From NCBI GenBank assembly GCA_964426945.1, contig CAYRSS010000046.1, positions 1 to 33,537 of the forward strand: a stretch of DNA of 33,537 bases. Direction: 5' to 3'. The DNA comes from CAYRSS01 sp964426945. GTDB taxonomy: Bacteria; Planctomycetota; Phycisphaerae; UBA1845. The position numbers were made by a program, and so were the translations under genes. The notes beneath the pieces are model-generated. The model saw nothing but the letters and a program-made list of their open reading frames with translations. It was not told the origin of the DNA and did not search any database. Positions 1-8,031 of the stretch are shown one piece after another (within the stretch, counting starts at the first letter, position 1; every line of letters starts with the position of its first letter).

Positions 1-1192
1 CCCCGCAGCCGAGGCCGAAGATCATGTAGCCGAGCTGCGACAGCGTGGAGTACGCCAGGCACTTCTTGATGTCCGTCTGCACGATGGCCACCAGCGCCAT
101 GAGAAAGAGCGTCAGGCACCCGATGGTCGCGATGAACATCAGCGCTTCCGGCGTCATGAGCCGGAAGACGCGCGCGACGAGGTAGACGCCGGCGGCGACC
201 ATCGTCGCCGCGTGAATCAGCGCTGACACGGGCGTCGGGCCGGCCATCGCGTCGGGCAGCCAGACGTGCAGCGGGAACTGGGCGCTCTTGCCCATCGCCC
301 CGCAGAATAGCCCGATGCCCAGGATCGTCGCGAGCCCGAAGCCGAGGAAGGTGTAGTCGCTCGTGAAGAGCCGGGCCCCCGCCGCCGCGTTGGCTTCGAC
401 GACGGCGCGCGTTTCGGCCGAGGCGCCGGCCAGCCATCCCGCGGTCGAGGCCGTCAACTCGTCGCCGAGGTAGCCCAGGCCGCTCTCAGCCCCCGCCGTC
501 GCCTTGGCCTGCTGGGCAGCCAGTTCAAACGTCACCGCCGCCTGGTCCAGGTCGAGCGTCTGGAGGTGGAAGAAGACCAGCATGAGCCCGATGAGGAAGC
601 CGAAGTCGCCCACCCGGTTGGTGATGAAGGCCTTCATCTGGGCGTACTGCGGAACCGGCTTGTCGAAGTAGAAACCGATCAGCAGGTACGAGCAGAGACC
701 GACAAGCTCCCAGAAGATGAACAGGAACAGCAGGCTGCTCGAAACGACAAGCCCCAGCATCGAGAAGCCGAATAGCGACAGATACGCGAAGAAGCGCCAG
801 TACTTGCGCTGATGCGAAACCTCGTCGCTGTGCCCCTCCATGTAGCCGACGGAGAAGACGAAGATCCAGAAGGCGATGAAGGTGACCATGAAGTACATGG
901 CCACGGTCAGCCCGTCGAGCTTCACGCCCACGGTCAGGGGCACGGCGCCGAAGATCGCCCAGTCAAACCGGGCGGCATGCGCGGTCAGGTCCGCCCGCTG
1001 ATCGGGCGTGAGGCCCATCCAGCCCATCAGCACGTAGCTGGCCAGCGCCAGGGGCACCCCCATGCCGAGGGCGACCGCAACCCACCCCGAAAGGGGCTTG
1101 CCCAGCCGCGGGCCGAACAGCACGAGAAGCCAGAAGCTCACGAAGGGTGAGAGCACCCCGAGAGCCAGACAGGTTTCGTACGTATGGTTCAT
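1..1192 (-). CDS. nuoL: NADH-quinone oxidoreductase subunit L, partial (C-terminus beyond the left edge)
   Basis: This is a proton-pumping antiporter-like membrane subunit of complex I. Exactly 397 codons are in the window and the gene continues off the left edge. Motifs seen are WELVGLCSYLLIG (about residues 161-173, with the conserved membrane Glu at 162), GKSAQFPLHVWLPDAM (301-316, conserved Lys302), and PVSALIHAATM with His327 followed by GVYLVAR. Hydrophobic segments alternate throughout. The Lys motif lies about 70 residues later than in E. coli NuoL, mainly because of an Ala-rich hydrophilic stretch at about residues 215-280. The ATG start at 1192 is the first codon of the conserved reading frame but has no clear Shine-Dalgarno sequence, so the start is less sure than the identity. 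It is the last operon gene visible; nuoM and nuoN would be expected further left. Confidence 0.95.
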   Translation of the reverse strand, partial: MNHTYETCLALGVLSPFVSFWLLVLFGPRLGKPLSGWVAVALGMGVPLALASYVLMGWMGLTPDQRADLTAHAARFDWAIFGAVPLTVGVKLDGLTVAMYFMVTFIAFWIFVFSVGYMEGHSDEVSHQRKYWRFFAYLSLFGFSMLGLVVSSSLLFLFIFWELVGLCSYLLIGFYFDKPVPQYAQMKAFITNRVGDFGFLIGLMLVFFHLQTLDLDQAAVTFELAAQQAKATAGAESGLGYLGDELTASTAGWLAGASAETRAVVEANAAAGARLFTSDYTFLGFGLATILGIGLFCGAMGKSAQFPLHVWLPDAMAGPTPVSALIHAATMVAAGVYLVARVFRLMTPEALMFIATIGCLTLFLMALVAIVQTDIKKCLAYSTLSQLGYMIFGLGCG

Positions 1193-1199
1193 AAGGAGC

Positions 1200-1227
1200 T
1201 ATCAGCTATCAGCCGTCAGCTATAAGC
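1200..1227. repeat. Four tandem 7-base units between nuoK and nuoL
   Basis: Four consecutive 7-mers read TATCAGC, TATCAGC, CGTCAGC and TATAAGC on the plus strand. They sit in the 107-base spacer between nuoK and nuoL, directly before the nuoL start. The spacer also holds a repetitive cgtttcgacgcttcggcgtt stretch at 1272-1291. No promoter or SD sequence is evident in this spacer. It looks like a fragment of a dispersed intergenic repeat, but that cannot be tested from one window. Confidence 0.6.
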
Positions 1228-1299
1228 CAGACCAGCCAGTCGGGATGCCTGAGAAATCACCTCTCGTATTGGCGTTTCGACGCTTCGGCGTTTCTTCGT

Positions 1300-1638
1300 T
1301 TAGCCTTGCAGTTGCGTCGCCTGATCGACGTCTACGGTCGACAGGTTCTTGTAGACGTTCATGCAGATCGCGACGGCGATCGCGGCCTCGGCCGCGGCCA
1401 GTACGATGATGAACAGCGTCGCAATGTGCCCGTCGAACGCGGCGACGAGCTCGCGTCCGGGCCCGACGACGGGTCGGTATCGGTCGAAGGCGACGAAGTT
1501 GATCGCCGCGCTGTTAAGCACCAGTTCCACGCCGATCAGAATTCCCACCGCGTTGCGCTTCGTCGACATGACGAAAATACCGCAGCACAACAGGAAAGCG
1601 CTGAGCACCAGGTAGTGCATCAATCCGATCGTCAGCAT
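1300..1638 (-). CDS. nuoK: NADH-quinone oxidoreductase subunit K
   Basis: A small membrane subunit of complex I, homologous to MrpC of Na+/H+ antiporters. It has three hydrophobic segments across 112 residues, close to the usual 100. The conserved GVELVLNSAAINFVAF segment carries the membrane Glu needed for proton transfer in this family. The ATG at 1638 is chosen because GAGGG lies just upstream; an alternative start five codons earlier adds only a short non-conserved lead. It is separated by 40 bases from nuoJ and followed by a 107-base spacer before nuoL. The C-terminus (VDVDQATQLQG) extends slightly past the family core. Confidence 0.95.
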   Translation of the reverse strand: MLTIGLMHYLVLSAFLLCCGIFVMSTKRNAVGILIGVELVLNSAAINFVAFDRYRPVVGPGRELVAAFDGHIATLFIIVLAAAEAAIAVAICMNVYKNLSTVDVDQATQLQG

Positions 1639-1678
1639 CGCTCCCTCACACACCCTCGGCCGAAGCCGGCCGGGCCGA

Positions 1679-2368
1679 TCAGTTCTTGTCCTGGCGCGCC
1701 AGGTGGGCGGCCCCGACCATGACCACCATCAGCAGCACACCCGCCACCTCGAAGGGCACGAGGTACTTCGTCAGCAGCGACTCACCGATCGCGTGCACGG
1801 ACACCCCCGGCAGGTTCCCGGTGGGCACGCGGGCGGTCGCCGGATCGAGCACGGGCTCCCACTGCGTCTGGCCGAACACCTGAACCAGGGCGATGAACAG
1901 CACCACGCAGACTACCCCGGCGGCGATGGTTTCTATCCGCGGGGTGGCGAAGCGCGCCCAGGGCGACTTCGAGGTGAGCATCACGCCGAAGATCAGGAGG
2001 ATCAGCGTGCCCCCGGCGTAGACGATCAGCTGGATGGCTCCAACGAACGTGGCGGCCAGCAGGAAGTAGAGCACGGCCACGGCGCCGAGCGCACAGAAGA
2101 GCCAAACCGCCATCCGAACGATGTTGCGGCTGAAGCAGCAACCCAGCCCCGACGCGATCACGCCGAGCGCAACCGCGTAGAACATCAGCGCTTCCATGAG
2201 CGTGCCGGAGGTCTGCACATCCACCACGCCCGCCGCAGGGTCCACGGCACCGGCGCTGGGAGCGTTCGCCATCGCCGGCTGGGCGCCAAGCAGCGCGCCA
2301 AGAGCCAGCAACGTCGCCAGCAGCGTCGGCCAGTGCCTCTTTGTTATGCCTGCGGAATCCACGCCCAC
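1679..2368 (-). CDS. nuoJ: NADH-quinone oxidoreductase subunit J with N-terminal signal-like extension
   Basis: A membrane subunit of complex I, 229 residues against roughly 165-185 for typical NuoJ. The core starts near Met58 (MEALMFYAVALG) and contains the NuoJ segment FVGAIQLIVYAGGTLILLIFGVM, followed by two further hydrophobic helices. The first 57 residues are unusual: residues 15-36 read as a signal peptide ending in the AxA-type sequence AMANA, then a Pro/Ala/Val linker. The GTG start at 2368 is supported by GGAGGGTGAC directly upstream and by the 21-base distance to the nuoH stop, which fits coupled translation. Met58 (codon at 2195-2197) is the alternative if the extension is not translated. 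Confidence 0.93.
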   Translation of the reverse strand: MGVDSAGITKRHWPTLLATLLALGALLGAQPAMANAPSAGAVDPAAGVVDVQTSGTLMEALMFYAVALGVIASGLGCCFSRNIVRMAVWLFCALGAVAVLYFLLAATFVGAIQLIVYAGGTLILLIFGVMLTSKSPWARFATPRIETIAAGVVCVVLFIALVQVFGQTQWEPVLDPATARVPTGNLPGVSVHAIGESLLTKYLVPFEVAGVLLMVVMVGAAHLARQDKN

Positions 2369-2389
2369 GTCACCCTCCAGCGGCCAGGC

Positions 2390-4138
2390 CTACGACCCAG
2401 GCAGCACATCCGTCGCCAGCGATCCGGGCAGCCGGCGACGGTGATAGAAACCATACATCGCGATGCCGACCATTCCGAACGCGAACAGGAGCCCGATCAG
2501 CCCCAGCACCACGCCGACGACCGTCGCGACGGTGTCGAAGGCTGCACTGCCCGAAAGCTCGCCAAGCACCCACATCGTCGCCCCGAGCAGGAGCACCATG
2601 GTGAGCGGCAGCAGCACCTGCACGCAGGCGTAGAGCACCTGGTCGATGCGGATTCGCGGCAGCGTCCAGCGGATCCAGATCTGGACGTAGAGGAAGAAAA
2701 CGCACTTGGCCACGAACCAGACCGGCCCGGAGAACAGCACGCCGTTGATCCCGCTCGCCAGCACACCCGTCGGATCGATCCCAAGCCAGGCGGCGAGTGA
2801 ATCGCCCCACGCCAGCGGCAGCGGTGAATGCCACGCGCCCATGAACAGGATCACGGCAAGGCCGCTGACCACGAACATCGCCGCATATTCGGCGAAGAAG
2901 AACAGGGACCAGCGCAGGCCGGAGTACTCGGTGTGGAAGCCGGCGACGAGTTCGCTTTCCGACTCGGGCAGGTCAAAGGGCGCCCGCTTGCAACTCGCCA
3001 GGGAGGCGATGAAGTAGGCGACGAACGCGGCAAAGGTGAACGGGTTGTGGAAGGCCAGCCAGGTGAACCAGCCGCCGCTCTGCGCCTCGCCGATTTCGCG
3101 AAGGCTGAGTGAGCCCACCGCAACCACCGGCACCAGCAGGGCCATGCCCATCGGAATCTCGTAAGAGACCATCTGGCAGGCCTCGCGCATCGCGCCGTAG
3201 ACGCTCCACTTGTTGTTGGAGGCCCAGCCCGCCATGATCACGCCGACCACCTCGATCCCCAGCATCGCGAGGATGAAGATCAGGGCGACGTCCAGCTCGC
3301 GAAACACGTACGCGGCTCCGAACGGCAGCGCGACGAAGGCGAGAAACGAAGGAATGATCGCGAAGTAAGGGGCGGCGCGGAAGAGCGGCTTGTCGGCATC
3401 CGCCGGGATGATGTCCTCTTTGAGGACCAGCTTGATGCCGTCGGCAACGCTCTGCGACCAGCCATGCCAGCCGCCCACGCGCATCGGACCCAGCCGGGAC
3501 TGGATCCGCCCCGCCACCTTGCGCTCCCACCAGATCGTGTAGACGGGAATGACCTGAAAGAGGCCGAACAGCGCGCCGACGATCAGCAGATCGCGCACGA
3601 GCCAGAACTGCAGCGGCCACAGCAGATACTTGAGCACGTCGACGAAAGACGCCATCGGCCCGCCGCCGGCTTCGACGAGCGACGCGATCTGAGCCGGGCT
3701 GTAGCCCCACGTCTCGGGTGCGAGCAGTTGTGGCACCGCGCGCGTCACCCCTGTGTCGACCGCGGCCTGAAGAATGGTCAGGTCGACGTACGCGAAGACC
3801 AGCGCGTGAATCCACACCGCCACGCACGATCCGATGACCGCGCTGATGAGGATCATGCCCGCGAAGCGCCGGACGAACGGCGCGAGGAGGAAGTAGACCG
3901 GCCTGGCAGCCACCGCCGCGACGCCGACGCCGCCGAGAGCAACCGCCGTCAGCCCCGGCCCCACCGCCAGCAGAAACACGGCGAGGGGGTGGCTCTGAAA
4001 CGCCGCCCCGGCCACCACCGCGCCGCCGGCAGCCACGACCGCCAGCGCCCCCGCCGCCAGCAGCGCCCGCAGCGCGAATCGCCCGACGTACGCCGAGCGG
4101 ACGGGAGACGGCCTCCATGGCAGGGAAATCTGGCTCAA
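2390..4138 (-). CDS. nuoH: NADH-quinone oxidoreductase subunit H, unusually long
   Basis: The membrane subunit that forms the quinone chamber and links the peripheral arm to the pump arm. The conserved ERKVAGRIQSRLGPMRVGG begins at residue 205 (Glu36 in E. coli NuoH), so about 170 extra residues precede the core. These contain three to four hydrophobic segments (about 22-46, 52-78, 93-118, and 170-200 leading into the core). Further motifs are SYEIPMGMALL and CKRAPFDLPESESELVAGFHTEYSG. The C-terminus is also about 90 residues longer than usual, giving 582 residues against about 325. The assigned start is TTG with GGAGCG five bases upstream; no ATG fits the beginning of the frame. The 121-base gap to nuoD is the largest within the upstream half of the operon. 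Confidence 0.94.
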   Translation of the reverse strand: MSQISLPWRPSPVRSAYVGRFALRALLAAGALAVVAAGGAVVAGAAFQSHPLAVFLLAVGPGLTAVALGGVGVAAVAARPVYFLLAPFVRRFAGMILISAVIGSCVAVWIHALVFAYVDLTILQAAVDTGVTRAVPQLLAPETWGYSPAQIASLVEAGGGPMASFVDVLKYLLWPLQFWLVRDLLIVGALFGLFQVIPVYTIWWERKVAGRIQSRLGPMRVGGWHGWSQSVADGIKLVLKEDIIPADADKPLFRAAPYFAIIPSFLAFVALPFGAAYVFRELDVALIFILAMLGIEVVGVIMAGWASNNKWSVYGAMREACQMVSYEIPMGMALLVPVVAVGSLSLREIGEAQSGGWFTWLAFHNPFTFAAFVAYFIASLASCKRAPFDLPESESELVAGFHTEYSGLRWSLFFFAEYAAMFVVSGLAVILFMGAWHSPLPLAWGDSLAAWLGIDPTGVLASGINGVLFSGPVWFVAKCVFFLYVQIWIRWTLPRIRIDQVLYACVQVLLPLTMVLLLGATMWVLGELSGSAAFDTVATVVGVVLGLIGLLFAFGMVGIAMYGFYHRRRLPGSLATDVLPGS

Positions 4139-4259
4139 CGCAACGCTCCGTCCGCGCGCGGTGACCGCCCGCGCGTCGACTTCGTGAAAGAAGGCACAAA
4201 TATAGCGACGGCCCGACCTTTGGCAAACGGCCCGCGCCGGACCGCCGCCCGTCGATCCG

Positions 4260-5459
4260 TCAGCGATCGACCTCGCCCATCACCACGTCGATGCTGCCGA
4301 TGATCGCCGGCACGTCGGCGAGCAGGCAATCGCGGCAGACCTGCGTGGTGATCGACAGGTTGCAGAAACTCGGCCCGCGCGCCTTGACCCGGTAGGGAAT
4401 CGCGGAGCCGTCGCCGCGTACGTAGAACCCGAGCTGCCCGCGCGGGTTTTCGACCTCGACGTAGACCTCGTCATCGGGCATTTTGACCGATGTCGACTTG
4501 GGCGCACGGAATTCCCCCTCGGGCAGCCGGTCGAACGCCTGGCGGATAATCCGCACAGATTGCGTCATCTCGAGCACGCGGACGTAGTACCGGCTCCAGC
4601 AGTCGCCGACGACCACGCCGGCGGGGATATCGCCGGTCCCGCCGGGCATCGCGATGGGGATCTCGAAGTCGTACTGCTCATACCCGTCGTACGGCAGCAC
4701 CTTGCGCAGATCCCAGCGGACGCCGCTGCCGCGGAGAACCGGTCCGGTCAGTCCGAACGCCACGGCTTCCTGCGGCGAGATCACGCCCACACGGCTCGTA
4801 CGCTTGACGAAGATGTGGTTGTAGCTCAACAGGTTGTTGTAGTCGTCGATCTTCGTCTCGAAGTAATCGAGGAACTCGCGGCAGCGATCGACCCAGCCGT
4901 CGGGCAGGTCCTTGTGCACGCCGCCAACGGTCAGGTAGCTGTAGGTCAGCCGCGCTCCGCACGCCGCCTCGAACAGGTCGAGGATCATCTCGCGTTCGCG
5001 GAAGCAGTAGAGGAACGGCGTGAACGCGCCCATGTCGAGGCCGTAGGTGCCGATCGACACGAGGTGCGAAGCGATGCGGTTGAGCTCCGCAAAGATTACG
5101 CGGATGGCCTGGCCGCGCGGCGGCACCTGAAGCCCCGCCAGCCGCTCGACGGCGAGCGAAAACGCCTGATTGTTGTTCATCCCCGCGAGATAGTCCATGC
5201 GGTCGGTGTAGGGGATGTACTGATAGGGTTGCAGGTTCTCGCCGATCTTCTCGGCGCAGCGGTGCAGGTAGCCGATGTGCGGGATGGCCTCCAGCACCAT
5301 TTCGTCGTCGGTGCGGAGCACGACACGCAGCACGCCGTGCGTCGACGGGTGCTGCGGCCCCATGTTGACGAGCATCTCCTCGGTGCTGACGTCGCCCTGC
5401 TCGGCGCGATCGTGCTCGAGGAGCAGGTCCGGCTGCGATTCCAGAAGAACGTCGGTCAT
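4260..5459 (-). CDS. nuoD: NADH-quinone oxidoreductase subunit D (49 kDa type)
   Basis: A peripheral-arm subunit that helps form the quinone-binding site near cluster N2. The motif NMGPQHPSTHGVLRVVL lies near residue 32, and HIGYLHRCAEKIGE contains the His and surrounding residues conserved with the large subunit of NiFe hydrogenases. The C-terminus GSIDVVMGEVDR is the standard end of the family. At 399 residues it is of normal length. The ATG start is preceded by CGAGGACACGA. NuoD is separate from NuoC here, not fused as in E. coli. It follows nuoC after 31 bases; no nuoE, F or G lies between it and nuoH. Confidence 0.97.
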   Translation of the reverse strand: MTDVLLESQPDLLLEHDRAEQGDVSTEEMLVNMGPQHPSTHGVLRVVLRTDDEMVLEAIPHIGYLHRCAEKIGENLQPYQYIPYTDRMDYLAGMNNNQAFSLAVERLAGLQVPPRGQAIRVIFAELNRIASHLVSIGTYGLDMGAFTPFLYCFREREMILDLFEAACGARLTYSYLTVGGVHKDLPDGWVDRCREFLDYFETKIDDYNNLLSYNHIFVKRTSRVGVISPQEAVAFGLTGPVLRGSGVRWDLRKVLPYDGYEQYDFEIPIAMPGGTGDIPAGVVVGDCWSRYYVRVLEMTQSVRIIRQAFDRLPEGEFRAPKSTSVKMPDDEVYVEVENPRGQLGFYVRGDGSAIPYRVKARGPSFCNLSITTQVCRDCLLADVPAIIGSIDVVMGEVDR

Positions 5460-5490
5460 TCGTGTCCTCGCGCGATCGGTGCGACGGGGC

Positions 5491-6024
5491 CTAGTGCCTC
5501 GGGTTGCTCAGCTCGAACTCCGTGGTCGCCGGGATTCCGTGGTATTCCATGGGGAAGTCGTAATCCTTGCGAAGCGGGTGGCCCTCCCAGTCGTCCGGGC
5601 AGAGGATGCGCCGCAGGTCGGGATGGCCCTCAAACCGGATGCCCATCAGGTCGAACGCCTCCCGTTCGTGCCAGTCGGCGGCCGGCCAGACGTGGCTGAC
5701 GGTGGGGATCACGGGCTTGTCGCGATCAACTTCGACCCGCACGGCGAACGTTTGGGTCTGGCGGACCAGCTCACAACCCCGGTCGACAGCCACCGCCATC
5801 AGGTCGTACACGCAGGCGAGCCGGTTGTCCGCCAGCAGATCGAGCGCGCTGATCGAGGTGAGCAGGTTGAGCCGGATGCGCGAATCATCGCGGAGAAACC
5901 GGGCGATTTCAGGCCAGCGCGCGGCCGCGACAGTGACGTAGGGGCGCCGCGCCTGCATGGACGTCGACAGGATGTCGGCGCCGAACTTCTGCTCGAGCGC
6001 CTTGCTGATTTCTTCGGGGGTCAC
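5491..6024 (-). CDS. nuoC: NADH-quinone oxidoreductase subunit C (30 kDa type)
   Basis: A peripheral-arm structural subunit of complex I that packs against NuoD. The family signature is seen as WHEREAFDLMGIRFEGHPDLRRIL followed by PDDWEGHPLRKDYDFP. At 177 residues it is typical for a stand-alone NuoC. It begins with GTG at 6024; an AGGAG lies about 11 bases upstream, so spacing is long. It starts 25 bases after the nuoB stop and is followed 31 bases later by nuoD, consistent with one transcript. Confidence 0.96.
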   Translation of the reverse strand: MTPEEISKALEQKFGADILSTSMQARRPYVTVAAARWPEIARFLRDDSRIRLNLLTSISALDLLADNRLACVYDLMAVAVDRGCELVRQTQTFAVRVEVDRDKPVIPTVSHVWPAADWHEREAFDLMGIRFEGHPDLRRILCPDDWEGHPLRKDYDFPMEYHGIPATTEFELSNPRH

Positions 6025-6049
6025 GCCTCTGTGCTCTCCTGGGCCGACG

Positions 6050-6568
6050 TCAGCTGAGCGCCGCTTCCTTGGCCTTGGTCATGATCGTCATGGCGCGCGT
6101 CTGGTGGCGGATCTTGTCCTGCAGCCGCATGAGCCCCTCCAGCAGGGACTCGGGCCGAGGCGGACAGCCGGGCACGTACACGTCGACCGGCACGACGAGG
6201 TCCACGCCCTTGACGACGTGGTAGCCGTGCTTGAAGTACGGCCCGCCGCCGACGGTGCACGCGCCCATCGCGATCACGTACTTCGGCTCGGGCATCTGGT
6301 TGTACAGGCGCTTCAGGCGGCTGGCCATTTTGTAGGTCACCGTGCCGGCGACGATCATCAGGTCGCTCTGGCGAGGGGTGGCGCGAAACGCGCCGGCGCC
6401 GAAGCGGTCAATGTCGAACCGGGATGCGCCGACCGCCATCATCTCGATCGCGCAGCAGGCGAGCCCGAAGGTCATCGGCCAGATGCTGCTGCTGCGGCCC
6501 CAGTTGATCGCCCAGTCCAGCGACGTGACGATCAGGCCTTCCTCGAAGCGGTTGTCGATCCAGCTCAT
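6050..6568 (-). CDS. nuoB: NADH-quinone oxidoreductase subunit B
   Basis: Carries the terminal [4Fe-4S] cluster N2 that passes electrons to quinone. The cluster cysteines are visible: the tandem pair in FGLACCAIEMM, one in AMGACTVGGGPY and one in VPGCPPRPESLLEGLM. At 172 residues it has normal length. The ATG at 6568 is chosen because GGAGG lies six bases upstream and the conserved N-terminal region (LDWAINWGRSSSIWPMTFGLACC) follows at once. It begins 13 bases after the nuoA stop. Confidence 0.97.
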   Translation of the reverse strand: MSWIDNRFEEGLIVTSLDWAINWGRSSSIWPMTFGLACCAIEMMAVGASRFDIDRFGAGAFRATPRQSDLMIVAGTVTYKMASRLKRLYNQMPEPKYVIAMGACTVGGGPYFKHGYHVVKGVDLVVPVDVYVPGCPPRPESLLEGLMRLQDKIRHQTRAMTIMTKAKEAALS

Positions 6569-6581
6569 GAGGAACCTCCGA

Positions 6582-7073
6582 TCAGGCCGCCTGCTCGCGC
6601 GGCGCGTCCAGCAGCGAGCCCTTCTCCTGGCCGCTGCTCGACCGCACCCACTCAAGATACCCGCTGCGCCACTCGTAGACGAAAGGTACCGCGATCAGCA
6701 GGAAGAATACGAAAAACGCCCAGAAGGCCGGCGCACCCATCGATCGAAACGCCACGGCCCACGGCCACAGCAGCGCGACCTCTACATCGAACACGATGAA
6801 CACCAGCGCGACGGTGTAGAAACGCAGGTCGAACTGCACCCAGCTGTCGCCGATCGCCGGCTCGCCGCACTCGTAGGGCGTCAGCTTCTCCGGATGAGGC
6901 AGCGTCGGCCGGGCGATGCGGCCGACCGAGAGGCCGACGAACGCCAGGCCGAATCCCGCCGCAGTGAACAGGATCACGCCGAACACCAGTTCCACGTTGG
7001 TGCCGCCGTGCGCGGCCGCCGGTGACGAACTCGCGGCGAGCAGCGTGTTGGCGAGCAGAGATGCCAGGGTCAC
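6582..7073 (-). CDS. nuoA: NADH-quinone oxidoreductase subunit A with N-terminal signal-like segment
   Basis: A three-helix membrane subunit of complex I. The conserved block TPYECGEPAIGDSWVQFDLRFYT, with the loop Cys, is followed by FIVFDVEVALLWPWA. The GTG at 7073 is preferred over the GTG at 7094 because GAGGAG lies five bases upstream. The protein is then 163 residues, longer than the usual 120-147. Before the first core helix comes a hydrophobic Ala/Ser/Leu segment (LASLLANTLLAASSSPAAAHGG) that resembles a cleavable signal peptide, as also seen in NuoJ. It is the second gene of the operon, 46 bases after nuoI. Confidence 0.95.
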   Translation of the reverse strand: MTLASLLANTLLAASSSPAAAHGGTNVELVFGVILFTAAGFGLAFVGLSVGRIARPTLPHPEKLTPYECGEPAIGDSWVQFDLRFYTVALVFIVFDVEVALLWPWAVAFRSMGAPAFWAFFVFFLLIAVPFVYEWRSGYLEWVRSSSGQEKGSLLDAPREQAA

Positions 7074-7119
7074 GGGCGCTCCTCGTGCGGGCACGACGCG
7101 CGTCGCGCGTCGGCCGGCG

Positions 7120-7752
7120 TTACTTCTTCTTGGCCGGCTCCACGGCTTCCATCGCCTTCACCATCGCCTGCCGTCGGTCTTCGTTGCGGCCGGTGAGCTT
7201 GTCCACCGAGTGGGCGAACTCCTCCCAATCGGTCTTGCGTTTCTCGGCCCAGTCGGGCAGACGATCCTTCTGCATCCAGAGCGGCTGGGGCGTCTGCAGC
7301 CCCTTCTTCGCCAGCTCCGTGAACTCGACGATCATGCTCTCACGCGTGTACCCCGACAGGTCGTGGAGATTGCCCATGTGGATGCAATCCGTGGGGCACG
7401 GGTCCACGCAGAGGGCACAGAACATGCACTTCGCGTAGTCGATCGCGTAGCGGGTCATGGCCCCGCCGACGGCGATACCGGTCTCCTTGTCGATCTTCCG
7501 CGGGCCGGTCTTTTCGATGTAGATGCAGTCCACCGGACACGCCTTGGCGCACATGTCGCAGGCGATGCACTTCTCGATCTCGTAGAAGTGGAAACCCCGA
7601 TAGCGCGGCTGGAGGGCCGGCGCCATGTCCGGATATTGCAGGGTGACGGTCTTCGCGAAGCAGTACTTCAGAGAAATCCGCATCCCGATGAGGATCGTGC
7701 GGACAGTCTGGTAGATATTGTGAAAGTATTCACGAACCGGGCTGTGCTGCAT
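7120..7752 (-). CDS. nuoI: NADH-quinone oxidoreductase subunit I (2x[4Fe-4S] ferredoxin type)
   Basis: Carries clusters N6a and N6b that conduct electrons to NuoB. Two motifs are seen, CIACDMCAKACPVDC and CMFCALCVDPCPTDC, each a CxxCxxCxxxC unit. A hydrophobic amphipathic N-terminus with RYRGFH precedes them, as usual. The ATG at 7752 (MQHSPVREY) gives 210 residues. The open frame runs further upstream but that part is Arg/Pro-rich and unlike the family. The C-terminus has a charged tail of about 60 residues ending in AKKK. It stands first in the operon, before nuoA, whereas in most bacteria nuoI lies between nuoH and nuoJ. Confidence 0.95.
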   Translation of the reverse strand: MQHSPVREYFHNIYQTVRTILIGMRISLKYCFAKTVTLQYPDMAPALQPRYRGFHFYEIEKCIACDMCAKACPVDCIYIEKTGPRKIDKETGIAVGGAMTRYAIDYAKCMFCALCVDPCPTDCIHMGNLHDLSGYTRESMIVEFTELAKKGLQTPQPLWMQKDRLPDWAEKRKTDWEEFAHSVDKLTGRNEDRRQAMVKAMEAVEPAKKK

Positions 7753-7968
7753 CGGTGGCTCGCCTACGGATAATCCATCAGCCCGGGAGAAGGCCCGAAT
7801 CGCTCCCGTCCCAGTGGTCGGACGGGATTCTAGTTGCGGGGCGCCGGGGTCGCAATAGCCGACTTCGCCCGGACTTACGCTCCGCCCGAAGCACCCCGCC
7901 TCGGTCGCGCTGGTAGCGATGGTCTCTCGTCCGATAACGACAGCTAAACTGGCAAATATGCATTTTGG

Positions 7969-7998
7969 TTGCATCTTAGCAGGCCTTGCGGTTAGGAT
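7969..7998 (+). promoter_or_regulatory. Possible promoter for the PEP-CTERM-like gene
   Basis: TTGCAT (7969-7974) and TAGGAT (7993-7998) are 18 bases apart in the A/T-richest part of the intergenic region. This would start a transcript near 8005 with a leader of about 100 bases. The -10 box matches the consensus at four of six positions and the -35 box less well, so this is a suggestion only. Confidence 0.3.
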
Positions 7999-8031
7999 GC
8001 GAGTTCGGTCCCTGACCCGTCGCAAGACGCA

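Noticed and set aside
1703..2800. 365-codon plus-strand frame opposite nuoJ and nuoH
   Set aside because: A shadow rich in Arg, His, Gln and Pro, with no motif; nuoJ and nuoH are certain.
4139..4259. Degenerate remains of nuoE, F or G between nuoD and nuoH
   Set aside because: Only 121 bases are there, and no frame shows NADH, FMN or Fe-S motifs.
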